Numbered from the stretch's first letter, positions 10,129-18,761 are shown. The stretch: DNA of 64,000 nucleotides from Ilyomonas sp963847085 (GCA_963847085.1 CAWJYO010000008.1:62001-126000); one strand, 5' to 3'. Translations and numbers: made by a program. The notes: generated by a model from the sequence alone, not told the origin.

Positions 10129-10815
10129 ATGGCAACAACAGTAACCGCAGTAACACCGGCACCAACCAGGCTTTGGGGCGGTGGCAAAAGCCCTTTCAAT
10201 GTTGAGTATGGTAAGGTAATGATGTGGTACTTTTTAATGAGTGATGCCTTTACATTCGGGGCGTTTCTTATTTCTTATGGCACCACCCGCTTTGCCACCA
10301 ATGGCTGGCCCGACCCAAACAAAGTGTTCAATACATTTCCCGGTGTTGAAGGTAAAAACCTTCCTTTAGCATTTGTGAGCCTGATGACCTTTATTCTCAT
10401 CATCAGTTCGGTAACTATGGTACTGGCTGTGCAGGCAGGGCATAACATGCAAAAGAAAAAAGTGGTTGTTAATCTTATTTTAACCATTATCGGCGGGCTT
10501 GCTTTTTTAAGCTGCCAGGCATGGGAATGGACGCACTTGCACCACGAAGGCGCATGGTGGGGAAGAAATCCGTTTCCTAATGCAAATGGCACTGTTGCTA
10601 CCACCAATTTTACAAACTTCTTTTTTACCATTACGGGTTTTCATGGCTTCCATGTATTCTCCGGCGTGATTATTAATATTATTATGTTGATAATGGTGTT
10701 GAGCAATGTATTTGAAAGAAAAGGTCATTATCTGATGATTGAAAAAGCGGGCTTGTACTGGCACTTTGTAGATTTGGTTTGGGTGTTTGTTTTTACTTGT
10801 TTTTACCTTGTTTAA
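10129..10815 (+). CDS. coxC: Cytochrome c oxidase subunit III (second paralogue)
   Basis: This 228-residue subunit III protein has five predicted transmembrane helices and the hallmark ITGFHGFHVFSGV (about residue 168) and YWHFVDLVWVFVF at the C-terminus. Other recognisable segments are KVMMWYFLMSDAFTFGAF near the N-terminus and CQAWEWTHLHHEGAWWG in the long loop before helix 4. It is longer than the paralogue at 9480 because of this loop (about residues 125-155). It is followed 20 bp later by the subunit IV gene, so the two are probably co-transcribed. It belongs to the same oxidase as CoxA and CoxB. Confidence 0.93.
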   Translation: MATTVTAVTPAPTRLWGGGKSPFNVEYGKVMMWYFLMSDAFTFGAFLISYGTTRFATNGWPDPNKVFNTFPGVEGKNLPLAFVSLMTFILIISSVTMVLAVQAGHNMQKKKVVVNLILTIIGGLAFLSCQAWEWTHLHHEGAWWGRNPFPNANGTVATTNFTNFFFTITGFHGFHVFSGVIINIIMLIMVLSNVFERKGHYLMIEKAGLYWHFVDLVWVFVFTCFYLV

Positions 10816-10835
10816 AAAGAAAAAATTATTCTCTT

Positions 10836-11267
10836 ATGGAACATACGTCGGCAGTAGAATATCATGAGCATAGCGGTGGCGGCACGAAGGAAATCATACG
10901 CGTAACCATCATTCTTACCATCCTTACCATTGTTGAATTAGGGCTTGGCTTTTCAATGATGAATATGTCTGAAGAAAGCTTTTCACGTCATGTTATCAAA
11001 GGCATTATTCTGATTTTAATGCTGGCAAAAGCTTTTTACATTGTTGGATATTTTATGCACCTGAAGCATGAAATCAGGAACCTGATAATGACCATCTGCA
11101 TTCCGCTCCTGTTGTTTGTGTGGTTTATCATCGCCTTTTTGTATGATGGCAGCTCTTACAACAATAACCGCAATACTTTGAACTCTTATTACAAAGAAAG
11201 AAGCAAGCAGTTGGCTCCTGCAAAAGCAAGAGAAGAACACAGCGATGAGCCAAAAAAGTTAGACTAA
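10836..11267 (+). CDS. Cytochrome c oxidase subunit IV family protein
   Basis: This is a small three-helix protein of the bacterial cytochrome oxidase subunit IV family (COX4_pro type), thought to aid assembly around the CuB site. ATG 10836 is chosen because the longer in-frame start at 10779 lies inside coxC. Family features are IIRVTIILTILTIVELGLG, MLAKAFYIVGYFMHLKHE (about residue 70, the FMHL motif) and a third helix at about residue 85-105. The tail is hydrophilic and Lys/Asp-rich. It closes the oxidase block directly before a strong terminator. Confidence 0.92.
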   Translation: MEHTSAVEYHEHSGGGTKEIIRVTIILTILTIVELGLGFSMMNMSEESFSRHVIKGIILILMLAKAFYIVGYFMHLKHEIRNLIMTICIPLLLFVWFIIAFLYDGSSYNNNRNTLNSYYKERSKQLAPAKAREEHSDEPKKLD

Positions 11268-11288
11268 GTTACATTTTTTGATAAAAAC

Positions 11289-11329
11289 AAAAGCCGTCCC
11301 TACACAGTATTGTGGGACGGCTTTTGTTT
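11289..11329 (+). terminator. Strong intrinsic terminator closing the oxidase operon
   Basis: A 12-bp perfect stem (11289-11300 with 11314-11325, AAAAGCCGTCCC/GGGACGGCTTTT) is followed by a T-rich run. The A-run on the left arm makes it likely to act in both directions. Confidence 0.92.
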
Positions 11330-11409
11330 TTGCCTGAAAAGTTTTCATAAATCACAAACCTCTGACAATAGGAAGAGCTTCATCAAAACGAAACTCCGTT
11401 TTGCCATCG

Positions 11410-11417
11410 TACCTTTG
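11410..11417 (+). promoter_or_regulatory. Candidate -7 box (TACCTTTG) for korB
   Basis: TACCTTTG fits TAnnTTTG and lies 23 bp upstream of ATG 11441, after the terminator of the previous operon, so a promoter is expected here. A matching -33 TTG at standard spacing is not obvious. Confidence 0.5.
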
Positions 11418-11440
11418 CAGACCAAATAGTACAGATTAGA

Positions 11441-12493
11441 ATGAGTGATGTGTTAACAGAAATAACGGCAAAACCAAAAGCCGCAGTTGCTTTAACGGCA
11501 AAAGATTTTACCACCGACCAGGAAGTTCGCTGGTGCCCTGGCTGCGGCGATTATTCGATACTGGCACAGGTGCAAAAAGTAATGCCAACACTTGGCATTC
11601 CGAAAGAAGACATTGTTATTATCAGCGGCATTGGGTGCAGCAGCCGGTTTCCTTATTACATGAATACTTTCGGTATGCACTCCATTCATGGCAGGGCTAC
11701 CGCTATTGCCAGTGGCTTAAAAGCTACAAGGCCCGAGCTAAGTGTATGGATTGTAACCGGCGATGGCGATGCGTTAAGCATTGGGGGCAACCACACGATT
11801 CACCTGCTGCGCCGCAATTTTGATGTTAATATTTTGCTGTTCAACAACCAGATTTATGGCTTAACCAAAGGACAATATTCGCCAACATCAGAAGAGAATA
11901 AAGTAACCAAAAGCACGCCTTACGGAAGCATTGATCATCCATTTAATCCGTTGGCTTTGGCAATGGGCGCCGACGCGAGTTTTGTTGCAAGAAGCATGGA
12001 CAGAGATCCAAAACATTTACAAGCAATGCTTCTTCGCAGCCATGCACACAAAGGCGCATCGCTTTTAGAAATCTATCAGAATTGCAACATCTTTAATGAT
12101 GGCGCTTTTGAAATATTTACAGAAAAGAATACAAAACCACAGGAAGCTTTGTTTTTAGAGCAAAACCAACCTTTGGTGTTTGCATCCGGACAAAAAGGAA
12201 TTAGACTCGATGGTATAAAACCTGTGGTAGTAACCATTGGCGAAGAAGCAAGCATAGATGAACTTTGGATACATGATGAGCAGGATTTTTATAAAGGGCA
12301 AATGCTCGTTCGTATGTTTGACGATCCGAGAATAGAAGGACATTTTCCTCGTCCGTTTGGCGTATTTTATGAAGCCGAAAGGGCTTGTTATGAAGATGTA
12401 ATGCGACTTCAAATTGAAGAAACGATAGCTACCAAAGGTGCCGGTGATTTGGATAAATTATTTCGCGGAAAAGAAGTGTGGGAAATTGTTTGA
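11441..12493 (+). CDS. korB: 2-oxoacid:ferredoxin oxidoreductase, beta subunit
   Basis: The beta subunit binds thiamine pyrophosphate and takes part in ferredoxin-dependent oxidation of 2-oxoglutarate or a related 2-oxoacid in the cytoplasm. The 350-residue frame is intact. Diagnostic segments are RWCPGCGDYSIL (about residue 30, an iron-sulfur/TPP region), SGIGCSSRFPYYM, HGRATAIASGLK and the TPP motif GDGDALSIGGNH (about residues 107-118), followed by LFNNQIYGLTKGQ. The alpha/gamma partner normally encoded just upstream is absent: the preceding gene is an oxidase subunit ending in a terminator. The partner must lie elsewhere. The 2-oxoglutarate specificity is inferred from family resemblance. 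Confidence 0.9.
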   Translation: MSDVLTEITAKPKAAVALTAKDFTTDQEVRWCPGCGDYSILAQVQKVMPTLGIPKEDIVIISGIGCSSRFPYYMNTFGMHSIHGRATAIASGLKATRPELSVWIVTGDGDALSIGGNHTIHLLRRNFDVNILLFNNQIYGLTKGQYSPTSEENKVTKSTPYGSIDHPFNPLALAMGADASFVARSMDRDPKHLQAMLLRSHAHKGASLLEIYQNCNIFNDGAFEIFTEKNTKPQEALFLEQNQPLVFASGQKGIRLDGIKPVVVTIGEEASIDELWIHDEQDFYKGQMLVRMFDDPRIEGHFPRPFGVFYEAERACYEDVMRLQIEETIATKGAGDLDKLFRGKEVWEIV

Positions 12494-12547
12494 TCATATT
12501 GCAAGGTTTAGGAAACAAGTCATCAAAAAATAAAATTAAAAGCCATT

Positions 12548-12576
12548 AAAAGCGAGATGTTGTTGTCTCGCTTTTT
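12548..12576 (+). terminator. Intrinsic terminator after korB
   Basis: A 10-bp perfect stem (12548-12557 with 12566-12575, AAAAGCGAGA/TCTCGCTTTT) with an 8-base loop is followed by T. It lies 55 bp after the korB stop and can act in both directions. Confidence 0.9.
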
Positions 12577-12620
12577 ATATTTGCCAATACCAATAATCAG
12601 TTACCAAAACAATTGCTGTT

Positions 12621-13162
12621 GTGAAAAAGATTAGTTTCTTCGTTTTGTTTTTGTTCGCTTTCTCTTCTGCTTGTCACGCTCAAATAATGGTTTCAAAACT
12701 TATTAGCAAAGGCGATGCTAAGTATGGCTTAGGCTATGGTTTATCTGCATATTTTAATTATCCTTTTAATGAAAATCAAAGCGTGCGTTTGGAACTTTTA
12801 GAAATAGCCGCTTTCCCAACAAAAGGTGAAAACTTATTTAATACAACAGAAGATGCGAAGGGATATTTGTCAATTAAGCTTGGTTATAAATATACGTTTA
12901 GCGAATCGCAACAAGGGTTTTATGTGCTTCCCTCAGCCGGGTATTGCCGGGTGGTGTTTGCAAAGCAGGAGAAGATGCAACTTATGGAGATGGCATTGCA
13001 GCCGCGTTGGAAGGAGGTTATACATGGGTAATTGGGCAACGGGGTAGCAATATGAACTTGGGTTTAAAATATGAGTTTGACCATGGCAACGCAACGCACA
13101 TTATACAATCGATGGGCTTCCGTGCTTATTATGGTTTTGGTCTCGGCAGAAGGAGCGATTAA
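12621..13162 (+). CDS. Hypothetical outer-membrane beta-barrel protein, one frameshift
   Basis: No specific family is recognised. GTG 12621 opens a clear signal peptide (MKKISFFVLFLFAFSS followed by ACHAQ). The mature part alternates polar and aromatic residues in short strands (GYGLSAYFNY, YLSIKLGYKYTF, GGYTWVIGQRG, NLGLKYEF, FRAYYGFGLG), the signature of a small outer-membrane barrel, and ends in GLGRRSD. The frame breaks near 12950; continuing in the next frame gives EGGYTWVIG and the last three strands, to about 180 residues. TATATTTG at 12576-12583 may be its -7 box. The barrel class is inferred from strand pattern only. Confidence 0.65.
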
Positions 13163-13193
13163 GCTTGTTCTCAAACGGTTTGTTTTCTTTTGT

Positions 13194-14075
13194 TTACACA
13201 GCCATTTCTTTTTCTGCTGCTTCTACAATTTTCTTTTGCTTCCAGTCGTACCATTTTTGTGGCGCGGTTTTTTTCATCAGCGTATCAATATTTCGCATTC
13301 CCACCAAGTTCCAAACACCTTTTAATTTGCCACCTACGGAACTGTTTAAAGCACGTAGGCTCATAGCAAAACCACTATCTAGATATTCCATGTGATGCCA
13401 GTAACCACCGGGCATAAACAAAGTATCGCCGTGCTCTAAAGTAAGGTCATAACCTTCTGCAAATTCAACAGCCGGAAATTTGGTTGTGTCTAACTTGCTT
13501 TTAGCCGGATCATAATAATGGCTGAAATCGGCAACACTTAATACTTCAAAAGGTTTGCGGTATAGCTTGTATTGTTCTTTGTAAGGAAAAAGAAGAACGC
13601 GTTTTTTACCCATGAATTGAGTATGGAGAATATGGCTTAGATCAATATCAAAGTGCATGTGTGTAATAGAGCCTTTGCCACCTACAAACAGCATCGGCAC
13701 ACGTTTCACAAATCCACGCATATATTCATCGGGCCATGTAAAATCCTGGGTGAGTTGCGGCGCATGGCTGAAAATATTGAATAAAAAAATACGCCATGCT
13801 GCAGGGCCGCTGCGTATCGTATCAATGTACTTTCCAAATGTCGTGTAATCATCCGCTTTATTGATAGGTGTGTAGGCATCACTCTTTACATTGTTATAAA
13901 TGCCCACTTCTTTATCGCCCACAATCTCTTTAAAATAATCCCAGTTCCATTTGGTGTAGGCAGGCCAGTTTTTCGCTATGTTTTTGATTACTACAGGAAT
14001 GTTCGGCTCAAAATATTGTCTCTTAAATTGTTCAGCACTAATGTCATCCACAACGTCAACAGAACGCAATTGCAT
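13194..14075 (-). CDS. Cupin_8/JmjC-domain protein (putative 2-oxoglutarate/Fe(II) oxygenase)
   Basis: This 293-residue protein belongs to the JmjC-like cupin_8 group, non-heme Fe(II)/2-oxoglutarate hydroxylases acting on proteins or other substrates. The N-terminus has the typical PVVIKNIAKNWPA stretch. The metal triad is readable as HFDID (H-x-D, about residues 140-144) and a distal His in LFMPGGYWHHME (about 225). The FMGKKRVLLFPYKE stretch after the HxD is also typical. It is divergent from tsaC: the starts are 65 bp apart and share a palindromic promoter. The substrate is unknown; protein hydroxylation is an inference from the family. Confidence 0.82.
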   Translation of the reverse strand: MQLRSVDVVDDISAEQFKRQYFEPNIPVVIKNIAKNWPAYTKWNWDYFKEIVGDKEVGIYNNVKSDAYTPINKADDYTTFGKYIDTIRSGPAAWRIFLFNIFSHAPQLTQDFTWPDEYMRGFVKRVPMLFVGGKGSITHMHFDIDLSHILHTQFMGKKRVLLFPYKEQYKLYRKPFEVLSVADFSHYYDPAKSKLDTTKFPAVEFAEGYDLTLEHGDTLFMPGGYWHHMEYLDSGFAMSLRALNSSVGGKLKGVWNLVGMRNIDTLMKKTAPQKWYDWKQKKIVEAAEKEMAV

Positions 14076-14080
14076 TTAGT

Positions 14081-14098
14081 TATTTTTGTACAAAAATA
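14081..14098. promoter_or_regulatory. Divergent overlapping -7 boxes forming a perfect palindrome
   Basis: TATTTTTG (14081-14088) on the plus strand and the same octamer on the minus strand (14098-14091) are separated by TA, giving an 18-bp perfect palindrome, TATTTTTGTACAAAAATA. The plus box serves tsaC (ATG 14140) and the minus box the cupin_8 gene (ATG 14075), for which the leader would be only about 10 nt. Both match TAnnTTTG. Clear -33 elements were not found for either direction. Confidence 0.6.
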
Positions 14099-14139
14099 AA
14101 TCATCGTTCATTTTTACGAATGACTCAAAAACAAAAACT

Positions 14140-14760
14140 ATGTTATTGCATATTCATCCGGACAATCCCACGCCGCGCAACATTAAAACCGTTGTAGAAT
14201 GTTTGCAGGATGGCGGCGTTATTATTTATCCTACTGATACCATTTATGGGTTAGGCTGTAACATTTATCAGCACAAAGCAGTCGAGCGCATTGCACTCAT
14301 TAAGGGTATTGATCCAATCAAAGCCCAGTTGAGTTTTGTGTGTTATGATTTAAGCGATTTAAGCAAATACACACGAAGCATCTCTACCCCTTTGTACCGT
14401 TTGTTGAAAAGCTATCTGCCGGGTGCCTTCACCTTCATTTTACCAGCGAGCAAGGAAGTGCCCAAAATGCTGCAAAGTAAAAAAAGCACCATCGGTTTGC
14501 GTGTGCCTGATAACAACATTGCAAGAACGATTGTACAACAATTGGGTTCGCCCATTTTGTCTGCATCATTGCCGGGCGAAATGGTAGAAGAATACACCGA
14601 CCCTGAACTCATCTATGAAAACTTTAAAAACCGCGTGGACATTGTGATTGACGGCGGAATGGGCGGCATGATTCCATCTACCATTGTTGATTGCACTGGC
14701 GATGACTATGTGGTAACAAGGCAGGGAGCAGGTGTGTGGAATGAAGCGGAAGCGATGTGA
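14140..14760 (+). CDS. tsaC: Threonylcarbamoyl-AMP synthase (TsaC/Sua5/YrdC)
   Basis: This enzyme makes threonylcarbamoyl-AMP from threonine, bicarbonate and ATP, the first step of the t6A37 tRNA modification. The product is 206 residues from ATG 14140; the longer frame from 14086 is rejected because it overlaps the promoter palindrome. YrdC-fold landmarks are GGVIIYPTDTIYGLGC (about residue 26), SFVCYDLSDLSKYT, LPGAFTFILPAS (about 95), IGLRVPD and STIVDCT near the C-terminus. The short length matches TsaC/YrdC rather than two-domain Sua5. Its presence next to other single housekeeping genes suggests no functional operon. Confidence 0.94.
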   Translation: MLLHIHPDNPTPRNIKTVVECLQDGGVIIYPTDTIYGLGCNIYQHKAVERIALIKGIDPIKAQLSFVCYDLSDLSKYTRSISTPLYRLLKSYLPGAFTFILPASKEVPKMLQSKKSTIGLRVPDNNIARTIVQQLGSPILSASLPGEMVEEYTDPELIYENFKNRVDIVIDGGMGGMIPSTIVDCTGDDYVVTRQGAGVWNEAEAM

Positions 14761-14839
14761 TATTGGCGATCGTTAATGGTTAATTTTTGATTGAGACAAA
14801 TGCTATGATTTGATGTTTCCAATTAACCATTAGCAATCT

Positions 14840-15418
14840 TCAATGATCAATAGCAAAGCTCTTTCTATGATGCTCGCATAAGCCATATTGTGCAATAGCT
14901 TCACGATGTTCCTGTGTGCCATAACCTTTGTTTTTGCACCAATTATAATGCGGATGTTGCTGGTGCAGGTTTATCATAAAATCATCACGGTATGTTTTGG
15001 CTAAAATTGAAGCTGCGGCTATGCTTGCATACAAGCCATCACCTTTAATAATGCAGCAATGCGGTATGCTTAAATATGGCACAAAACGATTGCCATCTAT
15101 CAATAACAATTGCGGTTTTATTTTCAAATTATCCAATGCTAAGTGCATCGCTTTAAAAGACGCTTGTAAAATATTGATCTTATCAATTTCTTCATTGCTT
15201 ACCATCGCAACGGCATAAGCAATGGCTTCTTTTTCAATGATGGGTCGTAACAAATTTCGTTGTGCAACTGATAGTTGTTTGCTGTCATTCAAAAGGGGAT
15301 GAAAAAACACTTTCGGTAAGATAACCGCTGCTGCAAACACAGGCCCGGCATAGCATCCACGACCGGCTTCATCCAATCCGGCTTCTATTAATTCTTGTTG
15401 ATAAAAAGGCAGTAACAA
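14840..15418 (-). CDS. rnhB: Ribonuclease HII
   Basis: RNase HII removes ribonucleotides from RNA/DNA hybrids, including single misincorporated ribonucleotides. The 192-residue protein begins with the family signature GLDEAGRGCYAGPV (about residues 14-27), whose Asp and Glu are catalytic. It continues with LNDSKQLS, LLLIDGNRF (third acidic residue, about 107), KGDGLYASIAAASILAKTYRD and KNKGYGTQEH, all conserved. The frame is intact and convergent with tsaC, leaving about 80 bp between the two stops. Family length is usual. Confidence 0.96.
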   Translation of the reverse strand: MLLPFYQQELIEAGLDEAGRGCYAGPVFAAAVILPKVFFHPLLNDSKQLSVAQRNLLRPIIEKEAIAYAVAMVSNEEIDKINILQASFKAMHLALDNLKIKPQLLLIDGNRFVPYLSIPHCCIIKGDGLYASIAAASILAKTYRDDFMINLHQQHPHYNWCKNKGYGTQEHREAIAQYGLCEHHRKSFAIDH

Positions 15419-15478
15419 GGCAATTCTTTATACAAACATAAAGTGTTTGTATGTAGAGCACGCTTCTGTTTCCTCGTT

Positions 15479-15486
15479 TACTTTTG
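15479..15486 (+). promoter_or_regulatory. Candidate -7 box (TACTTTTG) for ctaA
   Basis: TACTTTTG fits TAnnTTTG and lies 20 bp upstream of ATG 15507, in the gap between the divergent rnhB and ctaA genes. A -33 element at standard distance is not clear. Confidence 0.45.
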
Positions 15487-15506
15487 CACCAATTTTAAGG
15501 GCAGTC

Positions 15507-16518
15507 ATGCAACAATATAAAAGCTACTACAATTTCACGCAGTTATTATTGGTGTTTGTTTTTATGACAATTTTAGCTGGTAGCATAGTACGTGCAACAG
15601 GCAGCGGTATGGGCTGTCCTGATTGGCCAACTTGCTTTGGAAATGCGATACCGCCAACCGAAGAATACCAGGTGCATTTTCAAAAGGGTCATCAATACAA
15701 AAAAGGTCAGTTTATTATTTACAACGATAGTTTGAAGTATGCAAAACAAGCATTTACAAGTGCTGAAGTATATGATAAGAACGATTGGCAGCAGTATGAA
15801 AAGAACAACTATACAAAATTTAATGTTGCACAAACCTGGATTGAATACATCAACCGTTTGGTAACGGGCTTGTTGGGCTTTATAATTATTGCACACATTG
15901 TTTGGAGTTTCCGGCTGTTTTGGAAAGAGAGAAAAAGTATTGTCTGGTGGAGCTTATCGCTTTTGGTTTTGACCGCTTTTGAAGCGTGGTTGGGAAAGAT
16001 AGTAGTTGATACCAATCTGGCGGTTGTAAAAATAACGCTTCACATGTTGTTTGCTTTATTAATTGGCTTTGTTGCGGTGATTGTGTTGCAAAAATTAAGC
16101 AAAGAAAATAGGGTCAAAAACAAAAGCTTGAAATGGTTGAGCACGGCGGCGTTGGTTTTGGTTTTGCTGCAAATTGTATTGGGAACCGATGTAAGAGAAC
16201 AGATTGATGAAATATCAAAAGCGATGAGTTTTACAGGACGGGAAACCTGGATTCATCAACTTAAACAATGTGTTCCTCATTCATCAAAATGGGGCATGGA
16301 TAGTGGCTTTACTTTGCATCTTTTTATTCTGGCAATCGCTCGCATATCAGGCATTGCAACGCGTATCGTTTATTATACTTTTATCGGTATTGGCAACAGT
16401 TAGTGTGGGTTTGATTTTGTTTTATATGAATCTCCCGCAAGCCGCACAGCCACTGCATTTGCTGTTGTCGGGTGCCTTATTAACGGCATTGTTTGCCTAT
16501 CGCTTAAAAGTAAGATAA
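15507..16518 (+). CDS. ctaA: Heme A synthase (CtaA/COX15), one frameshift
   Basis: Heme A synthase oxidises heme O to heme A for the cytochrome oxidase encoded at 5466-11267. ATG 15507 gives QQYKSYYNFTQLLL and then the strongly conserved GSIVRATGSGMGCPDWPTCFG (the CPDWP stretch carries the redox cysteines). Conserved histidines sit in NRLVTGLLG/IAHIVWSF and the VKITLHMLFAL helix. At about 16262 (IHQL) the frame breaks; the other frame gives NNVFLIHQNGAWIV, the C-terminal histidine pair region and the last helices to TAA 16516-16518. About 337 residues in total, the family length. The break looks like one indel, as both halves are well conserved. Confidence 0.92.
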
Positions 16519-16589
16519 CAGATATTAGTTTGCAATTGACCGATGCTAAAAAAGAAATTTCAATTCTGTCAACTATTATCTAACAACTG

Positions 16590-17327
16590 TCATCTATACA
16601 ACACCTGGCATTCGTTGCAAAAAAAGCTTTGCCGTTGTAATTTTCCTGTGTATTCTTTTTGAAATTTGATGTTGTCTCTCGGACAAACTTTTTGACGATG
16701 CGCTTCCCAATGCTTACGGAGTGAGTTTTCCTTCTTCCATTCATAAAATTGCCAGCAATACAAAACGGATTCCTGAATAATGTCGTCCCAAAGCTTTGAT
16801 GGTATTGCGCCTACTTTGCTTTCCGGATGCACTTTCTTTCTAAACAAAACTTCGTTTTTGATGATATTTCCCAAACCGGAAAATATAGTTTGATCCAGCA
16901 ACGCATCACACACCAACGTATCACCAATGGCTTTCAGTTTTTGTTTTGCCCTTTTTTTGCTCCATTCTTCGTTCATCAAATCAGCCGTCCAATCATACAC
17001 ATCATTTAATGGTTCGTCAACCAATCGCATCGCGCAAGCATAAAAGTTGAGTTCCTCATTATCAAACTGCAACCGCAGCTTTACCACCTTTTCAGGCGGC
17101 TTTCTTTTATTGATAAACAAATCACCAAACATTAAAAAGTGAGTGCGCAAGGTGAATCTGTCAAAGCAAATTAAAAAATGCTTGCCCCATGTTTTGATGT
17201 CGGTGATAGACTTGCCCAACATTCGTTCTGCATCTAATTTTGTATTGTTTTCAATGCCGGTTATTGTTCTTCCTATAAAATCTTTTGTTTGCTCTTTCCA
17301 CAACACCAATAATGGACCTTCAGGCAT
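16590..17327 (-). CDS. Fpg/Nei-family DNA glycosylase (MutM/endonuclease VIII-like)
   Basis: This enzyme excises oxidised bases and nicks DNA. ATG 17327 is chosen because it yields MPEGPLLVLW, with the catalytic Pro2 and Glu3; the longer start adds 12 residues before them. The beta-loop Lys is visible in IKTWGKHFLICF and the helix-two-turn-helix in LLDQTIFSGLGNIIKNEVLF. The C-terminal zinc finger is unusual: the first pair reads CPRD instead of CPxC, while the second pair CNEC is present (about residues 218-243). The protein is about 245 residues and lacks a long tail. Whether it prefers 8-oxoguanine or oxidised pyrimidines cannot be decided from sequence. Confidence 0.87.
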   Translation of the reverse strand: MPEGPLLVLWKEQTKDFIGRTITGIENNTKLDAERMLGKSITDIKTWGKHFLICFDRFTLRTHFLMFGDLFINKRKPPEKVVKLRLQFDNEELNFYACAMRLVDEPLNDVYDWTADLMNEEWSKKRAKQKLKAIGDTLVCDALLDQTIFSGLGNIIKNEVLFRKKVHPESKVGAIPSKLWDDIIQESVLYCWQFYEWKKENSLRKHWEAHRQKVCPRDNIKFQKEYTGKLQRQSFFCNECQVLYR

Positions 17328-17406
17328 GTTTGTTTTTGTTGATAAAATCGAAAGATACGCCAATGAAGTTGTAAAAAGATATTACTGCAACGCTTACTTT
17401 TAACGC

Positions 17407-18225
17407 ATGAAAACGCTTGTTCTTTTTTGTATTGCATTCTTAATTTATACTACTTATAGTTGTTCCTACAATCCATACAAAGCCACAAATAAAGTGTATA
17501 AAAAAGAGGCAAAAGCATTTGCAAAAACGCTACAAAAACTGCCTTCCAATGATAGCATTGATTCAGTTGTGCCGCCGCCTTTTTTTGTTGGCACTACCAA
17601 CTTCAATTTGCGCAAGCCCAACTTTGTTATCATTCATCATACAGCGCAGGATTCAACCGCGCAAACCTTACGCACCTTTACATTGCCACGCACACAAGTA
17701 AGCGCGCATTATGTGATTGGTAAAGATGGAAAAGTGTATCACATGCTAAACGATTACATGCGCGCCTGGCATGGCGGCCTTGCGCGGTGGGGAAGCGTTA
17801 CCGACATTAATTCTATTTCTATTGGCATTGAGCTCGACAACAATGGCTTTGAGCCTTTTACCGAACCGCAGATGGAAAGTTTGTTGCATGTGCTCGCCTT
17901 TTTGAAAAAACAATACAATATTCCCGCGCAAAATTTCATTGGTCATGGTGATATTGCACCAACAAGAAAGAACGATCCAAATCCTTTGTTTCCCTGGCAG
18001 CGTTTGGCGCAACGCGGTTTTGGTTATTGGTATGATGACACCACCAATGTTGCCGTTCCCGAAACCTTCAACAGTGTGCAGGCATTGCGCATTATTGGTT
18101 ATGATGTACGCGATAGCAGTGCTGCCATACAAGCCTTTCACCGCCATTGGGAAGGCGATAGTTTGCGAGTGTTAAGCGATGCTGATAGGAAGGTTTTGTT
18201 TATGGTGGAGAAGAAATTTATGTAG
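17407..18225 (+). CDS. N-acetylmuramoyl-L-alanine amidase (amidase_2/AmiD-like)
   Basis: This is an exported peptidoglycan amidase that cleaves muramoyl-L-alanine bonds for wall turnover. The N-terminus is a lipoprotein-type signal (VLFCIAFLIYTTYSC, with Cys near residue 19). The Zn site is readable: FVIIHHTAQDST (about residue 77), HYVIGKDGKVYHML (about 100), RAWHGG and the C-terminal FIGHGDIAPTRKNDPNPLFPW, with the His and Asp ligands. The C-terminal 70 residues form a peptidoglycan-binding-like helical domain (SVQALRIIGYDV). 272 residues, intact. It is probably transcribed alone; the next gene on this strand starts far away. Confidence 0.92.
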   Translation: MKTLVLFCIAFLIYTTYSCSYNPYKATNKVYKKEAKAFAKTLQKLPSNDSIDSVVPPPFFVGTTNFNLRKPNFVIIHHTAQDSTAQTLRTFTLPRTQVSAHYVIGKDGKVYHMLNDYMRAWHGGLARWGSVTDINSISIGIELDNNGFEPFTEPQMESLLHVLAFLKKQYNIPAQNFIGHGDIAPTRKNDPNPLFPWQRLAQRGFGYWYDDTTNVAVPETFNSVQALRIIGYDVRDSSAAIQAFHRHWEGDSLRVLSDADRKVLFMVEKKFM

Positions 18226-18327
18226 TGGCTTGATGATAGTTGACAGATGACAGTTGACAAAAAATTTTTTCAAAGCGGTTTGTTTTTACCGAATTAATCC
18301 AACATGATTACAAAAATTTCTTTTAAA

Positions 18328-18690
18328 TTATAAGTTTCGGATTGGAAACATCGCATCCAGTTGTTGTAATTTTATTAAAGTTATTGTTTTAAACTCAATA
18401 TCCAAAGGCGTATTTATATGTTTTGCCGTGTCTGCCAACCCTTTTGTTTTTACAACATTTGTGTAAGTACGCCCTTTAAAAAATATTGTATCGCCATATT
18501 GGGGCGTGTGCGTGCGATAAGTTAAATCAACTAACCAATAATCTTGCGTTTCATCAGTATGGCAGATTTCTTTGCCAATAACATAACCTGCTACTAAAGT
18601 CGTATCAGGTTTATAAGGTTCTCTATTGCAATTAACGAATGAGAATACAGCAAAAAATAAAGTGAATAAAGCCTTTGCTTTTTTGAGCAT
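18328..18690 (-). CDS. Hypothetical secreted/lipoprotein, 120 residues
   Basis: No family is recognised. The N-terminus is hydrophobic (LFTLFFAVFSFVNC) with a Cys at about residue 21 that fits a lipobox, so a lipoprotein is likely. The mature region is short and polar, with no clear repeat. It lies between the amidase and the GH3-type synthetase and points toward the amidase stop (convergent). Its codon style matches the neighbours. Coding potential is supported by the signal peptide and the absence of a better frame. Confidence 0.6.
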   Translation of the reverse strand: MLKKAKALFTLFFAVFSFVNCNREPYKPDTTLVAGYVIGKEICHTDETQDYWLVDLTYRTHTPQYGDTIFFKGRTYTNVVKTKGLADTAKHINTPLDIEFKTITLIKLQQLDAMFPIRNL

Positions 18691-18761
18691 AAAGTTCTAT
18701 TTAATATCTTGGTAAGGCTCAAACAAAACTATCATAAATTCTGCTTATTTTTTATCTCAAC

